Shown here piece by piece: positions 54,258 to 63,121 of a DNA stretch of 64,000 nucleotides (position 1 is the stretch's first letter; each line of letters opens with the position of its first letter). This stretch comes from Paenibacillus sp. Soil787 (GTDB lineage: Bacteria; Bacillota; Bacilli; Paenibacillales; NBRC-103111), in assembly GCF_001429545.1 (NCBI RefSeq), contig NZ_LMSP01000001.1, positions 809,197 to 873,196 on the forward strand. The letters run 5' to 3'. The notes below the pieces were generated by a model. It was not told the origin of the DNA and ran no database searches. It saw nothing but the letters and a program-made list of their open reading frames with translations. A program made the position numbers and the translations under genes.

Positions 54258-55349
54258 ATGGAACAACTTCCGGCTAATGATCATAGATGGAATCGAAAAC
54301 TTATACATATTTTATGGTGGATCCTATTATTCTATGAAGTAGTTGCTATTCTTGGATTCTTCTATCATTGTTATGATCAGCCGCCGCAATGGTTTAACCG
54401 GTACATGCAGGTTCAAATCATTACGGCTTGCCTACAGCTCATCTTAATGGGAGCCGGTTATTTGGCTATTCACTTTCTGAAACGATACAGCGATTTTATC
54501 ATGATTACATGGACCATGACCATGGTTAGCATCTTTATTATCTGTATTCCCGAGCTGATGAGCAGCTACGAATTAATTAGTATCCCTATTATTTTAGCCT
54601 CAATCTATTTCCAAAAGAAAACTATTATTTTCGCTTATATTTTAGGCATTGTATATTTCATTTCATTACTAGTTTGTCAGGTATTTCAAGGGTATGCCCT
54701 AACAACTTCTGATGTGATCGTGTCCTTTACAGTCCTCACCTCAACCGCACTTGTGTGCTTTGTCATCATGAATAAAGGGCTATTTCTCATTACAGAGTTA
54801 AAAGATTCGGTCGTTCGCGAACAGGATCTCCTTATTCGAAATGTGATGATTGATCGACTTTCCAAAGTGGATGCGCTCACCGAGCTGTTTAATCATCGTT
54901 CTTTTCAAGAACATACCGATCATCTGATTTCACATATGCCCCATGATACGCCGCTTGAGCTTGCTCTTATCGATATTGATAATTTCAAAAGGATTAACGA
55001 TACCTACGGGCATTGGGTCGGTGACATGGTTCTCAAAACGATCGGCTCCATTCTGAAAGACGCGCTCGGCCCTGACGATATGTCTTTTCGCTATGGCGGT
55101 GAGGAATTCGCCGTTCTGTTTGTAGGCAAATCACACGCGGAAGTTTTACATATTTGCGAAAAATTAATGGAAATCATCCGGAATACCGAAATTCCTGAGA
55201 TGCCGGGTCAACCGTTAACGATGAGTATCGGACTTGCTAGCTATAATCGCAATACGATGAAAAAAGCCTGGTTCCAGCTTGTTGATGAATGCTTGTATAC
55301 CGCCAAGAGAAATGGGAAAAACCGCATTCATTCACATATTTCTGAATAG
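54258..55349 (+). CDS. Membrane diguanylate cyclase (GGEEF)
   Basis: About 363 residues. Five or six N-terminal membrane spans (from LIHILWWILLFYEVVAILGF to VIVSFTVLTSTALVCFVI) and a short linker precede a GGDEF domain with DALTELFNHRSFQEH, LIDIDNFKRINDTYGHWVGD and active-site FRYGGEEFAVLF. The RxxD inhibitory site is absent (GPDD at that place), so no product inhibition through that site is expected. It should make c-di-GMP in response to a membrane signal. The start codon is uncertain; ATG at 54162 or 54210 would add residues. It is the only active-looking cyclase here and a possible source of the signal read by the exopolysaccharide locus. Confidence 0.87.
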   Translation: MEQLPANDHRWNRKLIHILWWILLFYEVVAILGFFYHCYDQPPQWFNRYMQVQIITACLQLILMGAGYLAIHFLKRYSDFIMITWTMTMVSIFIICIPELMSSYELISIPIILASIYFQKKTIIFAYILGIVYFISLLVCQVFQGYALTTSDVIVSFTVLTSTALVCFVIMNKGLFLITELKDSVVREQDLLIRNVMIDRLSKVDALTELFNHRSFQEHTDHLISHMPHDTPLELALIDIDNFKRINDTYGHWVGDMVLKTIGSILKDALGPDDMSFRYGGEEFAVLFVGKSHAEVLHICEKLMEIIRNTEIPEMPGQPLTMSIGLASYNRNTMKKAWFQLVDECLYTAKRNGKNRIHSHISE

Positions 55350-55359
55350 ATTGTTCATC

Positions 55360-55388
55360 AGCTAGGAGCCTAGGGCTTCTAGCTTTTT
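55360..55388 (+). terminator. Terminator after the diguanylate cyclase
   Basis: AGCTAGGAGCC pairs with GGCTTCTAGCT around a three-base loop, followed by seven T. A textbook intrinsic terminator. Confidence 0.85.
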
Positions 55389-55536
55389 TTGGATTTCGTT
55401 TCTAAGCCATTCCAGGAACATAATATGAAGGAAATGATGCTGAAGCTGCTGGTTGTGTAAATAAAATGATAGGCCTCATACATGTATTTGGTTAATTAGG
55501 CAAATAATAGCCAAAACCAAATGAGGTGGTAAAACG

Positions 55537-56184
55537 ATGTGTCAATCCATATCTATTCTTGCTGATGTCAACGAGCTTGTTAAACAATTCCGTATTGATC
55601 GGCTGCTATCGTATAGCTCTAATCGTTATGAGGTGCGGCCGACAGAGTCGGTTTCCGCTGTGATGATGAACAAAAAGGGAGAACGTATCCTTGATGAATT
55701 CCGTTGGGGTCTGATGCCGTTCTGGGCAAAAGATGCCGTATGCGGGGACCGCGATTCGATCTTCACTAATGTCGTCTTCGAGCGTATCGTCAGAAAGCAG
55801 CGCTGTATCATTCCTTGCAGTGGATTTTATATTAGCGTGACGGAGGGAAAAGCGACAGAGTGGATTAAGTTCAAAATGCGCAGCGGCACTTTCGGCATCG
55901 CGGGACTGTATGATGTCTGGCGGGCTCCATCTGGTGAAGAGGAGCTTCGTACGTGTATGATGCTGATGACAGAAGCGAACTCACTTGTCTCTCCTTATCA
56001 ACGCAGAATGCCTGCGATACTCGACCAAGATCAGGCCGAGATGTGGCTGCAGCCAGAGATGAGAGACAGCAGACTCCTCAGATCCATCCTTCGACCTGTA
56101 GATGATTTGCTTATGGTTGCAAATGTTTTGTCATCTCCTGAAGAGAAGCTAGAAAGCGGTTCGGATGTCAGTGTTTTTGTATGA
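55537..56184 (+). CDS. SRAP/YedK-family abasic-site DNA-crosslinking protein
   Basis: 215 residues. Met-Cys2 at the start supplies the catalytic cysteine that forms a thiazolidine link with abasic sites in single-stranded DNA. Other family blocks are RYEVRPTESV, EFRWGLMPFWAKD (in place of the usual WGLIPSW), NVVFERIVRKQRCIIPCSGFYIS and RRMPAILDQDQAEMWLQ. The usual active-site His of the HxRMP block is replaced by QRRMP (YQRRMPAIL), which may affect proteolytic release. A GAGGTGG site precedes the start. Acts in protection of damaged replication forks. Confidence 0.87.
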   Translation: MCQSISILADVNELVKQFRIDRLLSYSSNRYEVRPTESVSAVMMNKKGERILDEFRWGLMPFWAKDAVCGDRDSIFTNVVFERIVRKQRCIIPCSGFYISVTEGKATEWIKFKMRSGTFGIAGLYDVWRAPSGEEELRTCMMLMTEANSLVSPYQRRMPAILDQDQAEMWLQPEMRDSRLLRSILRPVDDLLMVANVLSSPEEKLESGSDVSVFV

Positions 56185-56187
56185 AAA

Positions 56188-56219
56188 AAGAGGGCTGCGT
56201 TCTACACGCATGCCCTCTT
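56188..56219. terminator. Bidirectional terminator between the SRAP and DUF1284 genes
   Basis: AAGAGGGC with TGCG pairs with CGCA and GCCCTCTT around a short loop, with A and T tracts on both sides. It serves the convergent genes. Confidence 0.85.
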
Positions 56220-56649
56220 ATTTGGTAGTGACGGGCGGCAAGTCGCCACCCTCCCCGATCAAACGTACCCCTTCCGCACAAACACCGTATGGCTCCCAAC
56301 GGCATGTGGCACATAGGTGGCCAATGTCGTCAGGTTTCACACGATCGGCCACTTGCCTACAAATCTCCGACCAGCTCAGCTCCATCTCCACTTGCAAGCC
56401 AAGCTTGGTGACGATTTCTGCATCGTGCTGATAGACGGTCCTATTTTCACAATGCGCTTCTTGATCCTTCGGGAAAGCTGCGCAAAGATCATCGGGTCCA
56501 AGAACAATGCGGATCATCGTTTCGGGCTTTTGACGCAATTCCTCGTAGACAGTCGTCATGTTTTCGCAAAACTCTTTCGAATAACCCATTCCTCTGTATC
56601 CTATCAGACAAAGTAAGTGATGTCCTCTCAATTGGATCGCCTTCGTCAT
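56218..56649 (-). CDS. DUF1284 protein
   Basis: 143 residues, soluble. LRGHHLLCLIGYRGMGYS at the start is the DUF1284 signature. Several conserved Cys (GPDDLCAAF, AHCENR, HLCATCRWEPYGVC) suggest metal or iron-sulfur binding. Function of the family is unknown. Its start overlaps the stop of the NUDIX gene, so the two are translationally coupled. Confidence 0.85.
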   Translation of the reverse strand: MTKAIQLRGHHLLCLIGYRGMGYSKEFCENMTTVYEELRQKPETMIRIVLGPDDLCAAFPKDQEAHCENRTVYQHDAEIVTKLGLQVEMELSWSEICRQVADRVKPDDIGHLCATCRWEPYGVCAEGVRLIGEGGDLPPVTTK

Positions 56650-57212
56650 ATTTTAGGGACACGGTACAATCCGTACCCTTTCATTTTGATGATTGGATCT
56701 TTATCTTCGACTAGCCCGGTTGTTTTGGAATGTAGGGCAACATCAATGAGCCAGCGTGTAAAATCCGCCACATTCATCGCTTCCATCTCAGCCAAGCTGT
56801 AAAATCCCGCTGCGTCGACCTCCACGCCGTCTGGCTGAGGCTCACCGCTGATGTAATCCATTTCAAAAGCAATGTATACATTATGTATACTTCTAGGCAA
56901 ATCCCTTACGGCTACTAGGCGATTGACAACCGCTTTGACTCCGCACTCCTCCAACACTTCGCGCTCAATCGTATCTTGAATCAGCTCATGCTGCTCAATA
57001 TAGCCGCCCGGGTTGGTCCATCGGCCTTTTCCTGGCTCCTGAGCCCTGCGTACAAGCAGCATCTTCTCATCCTTCATCACGAGTGCGCCAACACCGATGC
57101 TATAGTTACCCCAATGAACAAAGCTGCACACCGTACAAGCTCTTCTTATCGTGCCATCCACATCGCGCGACTCCATAGCGGCTCCGCAGGCCATACAAAA
57201 CTTGGCTTCCAT
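56646..57212 (-). CDS. NUDIX hydrolase with zinc ribbon
   Basis: 188 residues. An N-terminal zinc ribbon (FCMACGAAME and RACTVCSFVHWG, four Cys) is followed by a NUDIX domain with the box GYIEQHELIQDTIEREVLEECGV. The layout matches NudC-like or ADP-ribose pyrophosphatase-type enzymes with a ribbon. It hydrolyses a nucleoside diphosphate linked to another moiety; the exact substrate is unknown. Coupled by a 4-base overlap to the DUF1284 gene. Confidence 0.9.
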   Translation of the reverse strand: MEAKFCMACGAAMESRDVDGTIRRACTVCSFVHWGNYSIGVGALVMKDEKMLLVRRAQEPGKGRWTNPGGYIEQHELIQDTIEREVLEECGVKAVVNRLVAVRDLPRSIHNVYIAFEMDYISGEPQPDGVEVDAAGFYSLAEMEAMNVADFTRWLIDVALHSKTTGLVEDKDPIIKMKGYGLYRVPKI

Positions 57213-57400
57213 CTATCTCATCTCCAACTTCCTATAGTCTTGAGTTCCAACTTCCATTCGAGTTCACTGTATGTAAGCTTACTGCTTAAAGTGGACAATA
57301 GGCAACTCCGATCCCGTACGTTTTCCGTTCATTGAATGGGAAATTGGAGATACTTCCTGCTCTTGTCTTGCGATATCGCTGAATTAGGAAACGAAGTTGA

Positions 57401-57488
57401 TTCTGTGCAAACAAAAGGTCCCAAAGGCTCTTATTCCACTCCATTACCCACTTTCTGCGCAAATAGAAGCTCCCAAAGACTCTTATTT
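57401..57488. repeat. Two-copy degenerate direct repeat, 52-base period
   Basis: Copies at 57401-57436 and 57453-57488 share TTCTGYGCAAAYA, then CCCAAAG and CTCTTATT. They lie in the gene-less 57213-57648 stretch. A minus-strand frame of 109 codons covers them, but its composition is that of the repeat and I do not credit it as a gene. Confidence 0.65.
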
Positions 57489-57648
57489 CGCGGATTTGAC
57501 TACCGTAAGAAAAACCCGTCACACCTATGATGGAGCCCACAGGGTGGCGGGGTGACGGGGCCGTGTGTAGGCGGGGCCGTGTGATGGATGACTGGTGCAA
57601 GGTGGCAGATTTCACTGGTTACAACTAGTTAGACGATGCTGTCTCTAG

Positions 57649-59061
57649 TTACACCAAAAACATCGCCACGACCGTCGTCACCGCGAGGCCGATGAGCACA
57701 GGCAGCAGATTCCGTCGCGCCAGCTCGAACGGACTCACGCCGCAGATGGCCGCTGCTGGGATCAGCGCCCACGGGATCAACGTGCCGCCGCCGACCCAGA
57801 TGGCGGCCACTTGCCCGAGCGCGGTGAGCACAGCCGCGCCGGAGCCGATGGCGGTTGCGAATAGCTGTGCAATCGAGCCCGCGAGGGAGATGCCGGAGAA
57901 GCCGGAGCCGTCAAGGCCCGTTATGGCGCCGACGACGGTGAGCGTTACGGCACCGACCGCGCCATTCAGCGGCACTTGCCCCGCAAGCGCTACACCCAGA
58001 TCGTTCACGATCCCGTGCGAGCCTTGCGGAAGTACTTTGCCGAACAGCTCCGTGAAGGCGGAATCGCCTAGATAGAAGAAAGCGGCGATCGGGATCACGG
58101 GGCCGAATACTTTGAAACCGAATACAAAACCTTCGATGAGGTAAGAAGTCGTTTGTTCCAGTCCTTGATTCCGATGCGCGAGCAGCGTTACCGCAATCAG
58201 AATGAATACGGCGGTGCCCCCGACGAGCGCCGTCGCATCTCCCCCTTGAAGATGGAGCACGAACATCGCAATAACGTCTAAGGCGAAGAGCAGAGGAATC
58301 ATAATCGCTAACATTTTCTTTAAACGCGGCGCTAAATTAATCTTGGCTTGCCCAGTTGCTGAAATAAGTGAGCCGCTATCCCCTGGACCACTCGCCACGA
58401 GTCCATTCCGCCACGTTCCGTTCTTCATATCCCGCCGCATCATCCAAAAAGCGGTTATCGTCGTGACAAGCCCCATCACGATAACCAGCGGAATACTAGC
58501 CTCCATGACGGCAGTCACCGGCAATCCAGCTGCATCCGCTGTTAATTTAGGAGCTCCCTGTATAATGTAATCCCCCGAAAGCGCAATCCCATGTCCGAAT
58601 AAGTTCATCGCCATAGCTGCACCTAGCGCTGGCAGACCAACACGGACGGCCACAGGCAATAGAACAGCCCCAATGAGCGCAACACCGGGAGACGGCCAGA
58701 AAAACCATGACGTCACCATCATAATGATACCGATACCCCAGAAAGCCAAAGCAGGCGTTCGCATAAAACGGGTTAGCGGAGCGACCATGGTTTCATTAAT
58801 GCCAGTTCGAATGAGCACGCGGCTCATCGCTACAATAATGGAGATGATCATGATGGTTCCCATCAGCTCCTTGGTCGCATAAATGAAGCTGTTGAAAATA
58901 CCAGAAACAGAGCCGCTGAGCGTTTCCGTTGCCAGCAAGCCAAGCGCGAAAATACCAACCACACAAATCATCGTTGTGTCTCTGCGCTTGATTAAAAGAG
59001 TAAGAATAAAACCGATAAATACGAAATAAACCCAATGAATCGGCAATAATTGAATGACCAC
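57649..59061 (-). CDS. Multi-spanning transporter of ion-transporter-superfamily type
   Basis: 470 residues with about 12 membrane helices and short loops (VYFVFIGFILTLLIKRRDTT, WFFWPSPGVALIGAVLLPVA, FGHGIALSGDYIIQGAPKLT, GSGAAVLTALGQVAAIWVGGG). The inverted-repeat look with two GxSG-like hairpin regions recalls anion or Na+/H+ antiporter relatives of the IT superfamily. I do not recognise the exact family, and the substrate is unknown. The 3' part of the gene is visibly more GC-rich than the surroundings. Monocistronic by its spacing. Confidence 0.75.
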   Translation of the reverse strand: MVIQLLPIHWVYFVFIGFILTLLIKRRDTTMICVVGIFALGLLATETLSGSVSGIFNSFIYATKELMGTIMIISIIVAMSRVLIRTGINETMVAPLTRFMRTPALAFWGIGIIMMVTSWFFWPSPGVALIGAVLLPVAVRVGLPALGAAMAMNLFGHGIALSGDYIIQGAPKLTADAAGLPVTAVMEASIPLVIVMGLVTTITAFWMMRRDMKNGTWRNGLVASGPGDSGSLISATGQAKINLAPRLKKMLAIMIPLLFALDVIAMFVLHLQGGDATALVGGTAVFILIAVTLLAHRNQGLEQTTSYLIEGFVFGFKVFGPVIPIAAFFYLGDSAFTELFGKVLPQGSHGIVNDLGVALAGQVPLNGAVGAVTLTVVGAITGLDGSGFSGISLAGSIAQLFATAIGSGAAVLTALGQVAAIWVGGGTLIPWALIPAAAICGVSPFELARRNLLPVLIGLAVTTVVAMFLV

Positions 59062-59209
59062 CCTAGATCACGCATCCTCTCTGCCCATACAGCATTTGGT
59101 GCTACATTGTATGCTAGGCTGGGCGGAGGAGTTCGTGTGAATTCGGGTTGAGCGACACCTTGTGGTACAATAGAAGAACTATTTTAACCAAGTAAGGGGA
59201 ATGCCGAGG

Positions 59210-59425
59210 ATGGCTAGAAATCAACGCTTAGTAACGGATTCAGATTTTCAAGATGCTGTTGAAAGACAGGCTGTCGTCCGTGTTTTCAAAGATGATCATA
59301 TCGTGGATTCCAATGCGGTTGTATTGCGTTTCAGTGAAAAAATGGTCGTCGTACAAACTCGTGTTAGTGATTTGACATATTATGATCGAGAGGCTTGTGA
59401 ATTTTTTGAAATGAAAAAACGATAG
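59210..59425 (+). CDS. Small hypothetical protein
   Basis: 71 residues, soluble, charged, with alternating hydrophobic residues suggesting a small beta-rich fold (QAVVRVFKDDHIVDSNAVVLR). AAGGGGA lies nine bases before the ATG at 59210; an ATG nine bases upstream touches that site. Convergent with the polysaccharide deacetylase gene. I do not recognise a family. Confidence 0.65.
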   Translation: MARNQRLVTDSDFQDAVERQAVVRVFKDDHIVDSNAVVLRFSEKMVVVQTRVSDLTYYDREACEFFEMKKR

Positions 59426-59441
59426 CTGCTGAAGCTATCGC

Positions 59442-60455
59442 TTAGTTTAAGGTATAGGAAGCTAGGAGAACGAAGCGGTACCCTTCTTTTTTTAGCTCAG
59501 GAATTGCTTTCATGATACCTTCTGCCGTATCTTTCTCCGGGTGGTTCATATGCGCTAGTACGATAGAACCGCTTCGGGCTTTTAGCAGCGCTTTGTATAC
59601 CTGCTCTGTGTTATAGGTCGCTCCAGCATCTCCGAGTACATTGTAACCAGCCAGCTGAAAGCCTAAATCATGAACAACTCCTGCTGCAATATCATCATAA
59701 TAGGCTGTGCCCGAGCGAAAAAACAAAGGACGCCGTCCAGTCAGCTTCTCGATCTGGTCAGCATTGTCTTTCACTTCGTGAATAACATCGTTCACGCTCT
59801 TAGTTCCAGCGATGCCATACGCCAACCTGCCATTTACGGACAAGGGCCGATGCTCGGTCCCATGATTTTCAATCTCAAACAGTGGGTTTGCGGCTAATTT
59901 GGCAAATATGTCCTTATTGGCCGTTATCCATCTCGCATTGATAAATAAGGTAGCCGGGATGTTCTCCTTAATCAAATAGTCGATCAGCTTCTCATCGTAC
60001 CCACTGCCCTCCTTCCCTCCACATGCGTCAAAAGTCAGCGCAATCACTTGTTCCTTCGTCGTAAGATGAGTCTGAACGCCAGGGACATTTTCGCCCCATT
60101 TCGTTGGTTTAGCGTTTCCGTAACGCTCGATCAAGGTCTTTTCCAAAGACGGAAAATCCGGACTAGTCGATGAACTTGGGTCGCTTGGAGCCACCGATGG
60201 AATCGTCGGTGTGCCCTGAGCTTCTGGGATTGGCGTCGATGACGCTGATGTTGTCGGTCCCTCTTTATGTACGATTGGTGTCGTTGTTGGTATTGGTACC
60301 GTTGTTGGTGTCGTTGTCACTGTCGGTGCACCACTTACTTCAGCAGTCCCTTGAGCTGCCTCTCTGTTACCCCTCTCACAGGATGACAACGCTAACATAA
60401 CGAAAAGAAAGAAAAGGAGGCACACTGTGCGCTCCCTCATTTGTGCTTTCGCCAA
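59442..60455 (-). CDS. Lipoprotein polysaccharide deacetylase (NodB-like)
   Basis: 337 residues. A signal peptide with lipobox LALSSC anchors it outside. A Pro/Thr/Ser-rich linker (about residues 40-105) carries it into the wall. The NodB-like domain shows motif 1 as ALTFDACGG, motif 2 as IENHGTEHRPLS, and later RPLFFRSGTAYYDD and GSIVLAHMNHPEKDT. The usual second Asp of TFDD is Ala here (TFDAC), as in a branch of the family. It probably deacetylates a wall or surface glycan. It overlaps the yqkE gene by 19 bases; the true start may be the ATG 15 bases inside (MRERTV). Confidence 0.88.
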   Translation of the reverse strand: MAKAQMRERTVCLLFFLFVMLALSSCERGNREAAQGTAEVSGAPTVTTTPTTVPIPTTTPIVHKEGPTTSASSTPIPEAQGTPTIPSVAPSDPSSSTSPDFPSLEKTLIERYGNAKPTKWGENVPGVQTHLTTKEQVIALTFDACGGKEGSGYDEKLIDYLIKENIPATLFINARWITANKDIFAKLAANPLFEIENHGTEHRPLSVNGRLAYGIAGTKSVNDVIHEVKDNADQIEKLTGRRPLFFRSGTAYYDDIAAGVVHDLGFQLAGYNVLGDAGATYNTEQVYKALLKARSGSIVLAHMNHPEKDTAEGIMKAIPELKKEGYRFVLLASYTLN

Positions 60456-60697
60456 TCTAGACTGCTTTTAGAAAGCAGATGTCCAAAATCATTCTCAAGC
60501 CGTTTTTCTTCCGCTTTGCGAGCAGCATCCGCCTTCGCTCTCTCTGCATCTTTCTTCGCTTGTTCCTCTGCTTTCATGGCGTCAGCCTGCGCTTTGAGTC
60601 CCTCAAGTATTTCTGGGCGCAGCAAATCCTTAAGTGTTGCCGGTTTATCTTGCACGCTGGTAACAGCAGGAGTAGACGACCATTTTTTCTTTGCCAT
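60437..60697 (-). CDS. yqkE: YqkE-type DUF3886 protein
   Basis: 86 residues, highly charged. A helical coiled-coil-like middle rich in Lys, Ala and Glu (EEQAKKDAERAKADAARKAE) is followed by the C-terminal block FGHLLSKSSLDWRKHK. This matches YqkE (DUF3886) of Bacilli, of unknown function. AGGTGAACCCGTT precedes the start. Confidence 0.8.
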   Translation of the reverse strand: MAKKKWSSTPAVTSVQDKPATLKDLLRPEILEGLKAQADAMKAEEQAKKDAERAKADAARKAEEKRLENDFGHLLSKSSLDWRKHK

Positions 60698-60741
60698 AAC
60701 GGGTTCACCTCAGTTCAGTTTCTCCCTATTATTGTACACTT

Positions 60742-62577
60742 CTACTCGTGCAAATGATACGGTACCGTAGCCACGACGATATCTTTATCTGCTTGCAGCT
60801 TTGAACGTATGCGTGCAGCAGACTGGTTATGGAGCAGTCGATGCCACCATTTTTTCGGCATAAATTGCGGTAGAATGACCATAATATTTTGTTTTTCCGA
60901 AACATGCGTGTCAATTCTCTCAATAAATTCAGCCAACGGCTTCAGTATCGTCCGATAACGTGATTTAAAAACAACCAATCGAACGCCAGGATCCCACTTC
61001 TCCCACTTCTCCTGCATCAATTCTTCATCTTCATCTGAGAACGATACGTAGAAGGCAATCACGTTTGGCGACAACGATTTCGCATAGTTCAAGGACTGTG
61101 CTACAACCCGATGAATGCCCGCCACAGGCACAATAATCAAAGGCTCCTTCGTACAAACCCGTTCAATCGTTATATCAATACGCAATTGCTTCGCTACATC
61201 ATCATAGTGATGACTGATTTTCGTAATTATCCAAAGCAGCAGCGGGGTTATAATAATAACAATCCATGCACCTTCGGTAAATTTCGTTATGGAAAATATG
61301 AGTAAAACAGCAAGAGAAACGATCCCACCTAAACCATTGATGAGCAGCTTTCCGATCCAACCTTTCACTCGCTCTCTCAACCATTTACGAACCAAGCCGC
61401 CTTGCGCAAGTGTAAAAGATAAAAACACGCCTATCGCATATAGAGGAATGAGTGCATCAGTCTTACCTTTGAAACCAATAAGAAGAATACTGGCTAGTAC
61501 ACCAAGTGTGATAATCCCATAGTGAAACGAAAGTCGGTCTCCTCGGAATGAGAACATTCGCGGGAAGTTTTTATCCTGTGCCATAATGGATGCTAAGATT
61601 GGAAAGCCGTTGAAGCTAGTATTAGCAGCCAAAACCAGAATGAGCATAGTACCGATTTGAGTTGCATAGTACATCGCCCCACGACCAAAAGCCTGCTCTG
61701 TCACCATCGATAATACCGAGGTATGGCCATTAGGATCAGGTACAATACCATATCCCAAAGCTATCACCGTTACGCCTCCAAACACGATAGCCAAAAGTGT
61801 CCCTAAGGATACTAATGTTCGCTTCGCGTTTTTAACGGATGGTGAGCGGAAATGCGGCACGGCATCGGAGATGGCCTCGATCCCTGTCACGGCCGAACAC
61901 CCGGAAGAGAATGCTTTTAAAAGGACGAATAACGTTAATGAGCTTGTCATTGAGCTCGGAGCAAACGCTATGGGATGCGTATTCATGGATCCCGTCATCA
62001 TATCGTATATGCCTTTGCCCACTAACAGTAATATACAAAGAATAAAAAAGTACGTCGGAATAGCGAAAATCGTACCTGATTCCGAAGTTCCTCGCAAATT
62101 AAGCCAAACCATGATCCACACAAGAACTAGAGTAATCGGAACAATATACGGCACCGCCGATGGAAAAGCTGATGTTATCGCCTGCACGCCGGCAGAGATC
62201 GAAACGGCAACAGTAAGTGTATAGTCAATAAGCAGCGAAACCCCAGTCAGTCTCCCCCAAACCATACCCAGGTTTTCTTTGGAAACCATATACGCTCCGC
62301 CACCTTGCGGGTAGGCCTCTATCACTTGCCTATAGCTCAAAACTAGCAGCATAATCAGAGCAATAATGGATACCGCAATGGGCAAAGAAAACGCAAAAGC
62401 GGCAACCCCCACGGTCGCAAGTTCTAAAAGAATCTGCTCAGTTCCGTAAGCAACTGACGATAAGGCATCAGAGGATAGGATCGGCAGTCCTTTCCAAACT
62501 TGCATTTTTTCGGATTCCATTTCGCTGGATTTAAGCGGTTTGCCAAACATAATTTTTTTCAATGAGTCGCTTGTCAT
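60742..62577 (-). CDS. kimA: KimA-type high-affinity potassium importer
   Basis: About 611 residues. Twelve membrane helices of the APC superfamily (LSSVAYGTEQILLELATVG, YPQGGGAYMVSKENLG, SGCSAVTGIEAISDAVPHF, AANTSFNGFPILASIMAQD) and a cytoplasmic USP-like C-terminal domain (EPLIIVPVAGIHRVVAQSLNYA). This is KimA (YdaO), a potassium/proton symporter that works at low external potassium and is inhibited by c-di-AMP. The ATG at 62577 follows GGGGGA at nine bases; a TTG further up lies in that site. The c-di-AMP riboswitch and terminator upstream confirm the assignment. Confidence 0.94.
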   Translation of the reverse strand: MTSDSLKKIMFGKPLKSSEMESEKMQVWKGLPILSSDALSSVAYGTEQILLELATVGVAAFAFSLPIAVSIIALIMLLVLSYRQVIEAYPQGGGAYMVSKENLGMVWGRLTGVSLLIDYTLTVAVSISAGVQAITSAFPSAVPYIVPITLVLVWIMVWLNLRGTSESGTIFAIPTYFFILCILLLVGKGIYDMMTGSMNTHPIAFAPSSMTSSLTLFVLLKAFSSGCSAVTGIEAISDAVPHFRSPSVKNAKRTLVSLGTLLAIVFGGVTVIALGYGIVPDPNGHTSVLSMVTEQAFGRGAMYYATQIGTMLILVLAANTSFNGFPILASIMAQDKNFPRMFSFRGDRLSFHYGIITLGVLASILLIGFKGKTDALIPLYAIGVFLSFTLAQGGLVRKWLRERVKGWIGKLLINGLGGIVSLAVLLIFSITKFTEGAWIVIIITPLLLWIITKISHHYDDVAKQLRIDITIERVCTKEPLIIVPVAGIHRVVAQSLNYAKSLSPNVIAFYVSFSDEDEELMQEKWEKWDPGVRLVVFKSRYRTILKPLAEFIERIDTHVSEKQNIMVILPQFMPKKWWHRLLHNQSAARIRSKLQADKDIVVATVPYHLHE

Positions 62578-62631
62578 TCGTGATAGTTCCCCCAATTAAA
62601 CCTAATATCTGACATAACCTTGCGGTTTAGG

Positions 62632-62663
62632 ACGCAAAAAAACACAAGGATAGACCTTGTGTT
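62632..62663 (-). terminator. Riboswitch-controlled terminator before kimA
   Basis: On the minus strand AACACAAGG pairs with CCTTGTGTT and is followed by six or more T. It lies between the c-di-AMP aptamer and kimA and is the expected expression platform. Confidence 0.88.
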
Positions 62664-62671
62664 TATACACA

Positions 62672-62815
62672 TGTTCTCCTTCTCACGGTCGCTTACGAGG
62701 TTAGCTGTCGGGTTCGGGCCGCGAGAATCTGCCCTAATTGGTGCCAAACGTAAGCACCTTTACTCACCCCATGAAACTTATGGTTCCCCCGCTTTTCTAA
62801 TAAGAAAATTAAGCG
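62672..62815 (-). ncRNA. c-di-AMP riboswitch (ydaO-yuaA class)
   Basis: On the minus strand the conserved blocks appear in order: GCGGGGGAACCA, TGGGGTGAGT, a variable stem, TTAGGGCAGATTCTCGCG, GGCCCGAACCCGACAGCTAA (pseudoknot and junction core), CCTCGTAAGCG and GAGAAGGAGA. This is the ydaO class, which binds two c-di-AMP molecules and turns transcription off when the signal is high. The downstream terminator and kimA complete the classical arrangement. Confidence 0.95.
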
Positions 62816-63045
62816 AAATATTCAACTGTAACGTACGAGTTGAATACTACTCTCTTCTTGCAGCATAGTAAAGGATTGAAAAAACTTAAAAAGATAACTC
62901 CAACCCTACATTCACTCAATAATGCGCTTACAGTCATGCGATTCATTGATTTACTTCCATTCTCTTATTACATCGTGGTTTTTTGAACATTTGGCTAATA
63001 GTACCGTAGGCATGGTGCTATTTGTGGTATCAAATGCACGTTTAA

Positions 63046-63066
63046 TGTATATCTTATGTATATACA
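63046..63066. promoter_or_regulatory. Inverted repeat upstream of mazEF
   Basis: TGTATAT and ATATACA flank seven bases about 55 bases before mazE. It could be the operator for MazE-MazF autoregulation; it also overlaps -10-like TA-rich sequence. A weaker dyad (TAGTACC/GGTGCTA) lies near 63000-63020. Confidence 0.4.
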
Positions 63067-63121
63067 CGTTGTAAGGAGTGCGATATAATTGGAGAACAAT
63101 AAAGGAAAGGAATGGATTCTA

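Noticed and set aside
57286..57615. A 109-codon minus-strand frame in the 57213-57648 gap
   Set aside because: Its middle is translated repeat sequence (two similar 36-base copies), it lacks a domain, and it has no convincing start site.
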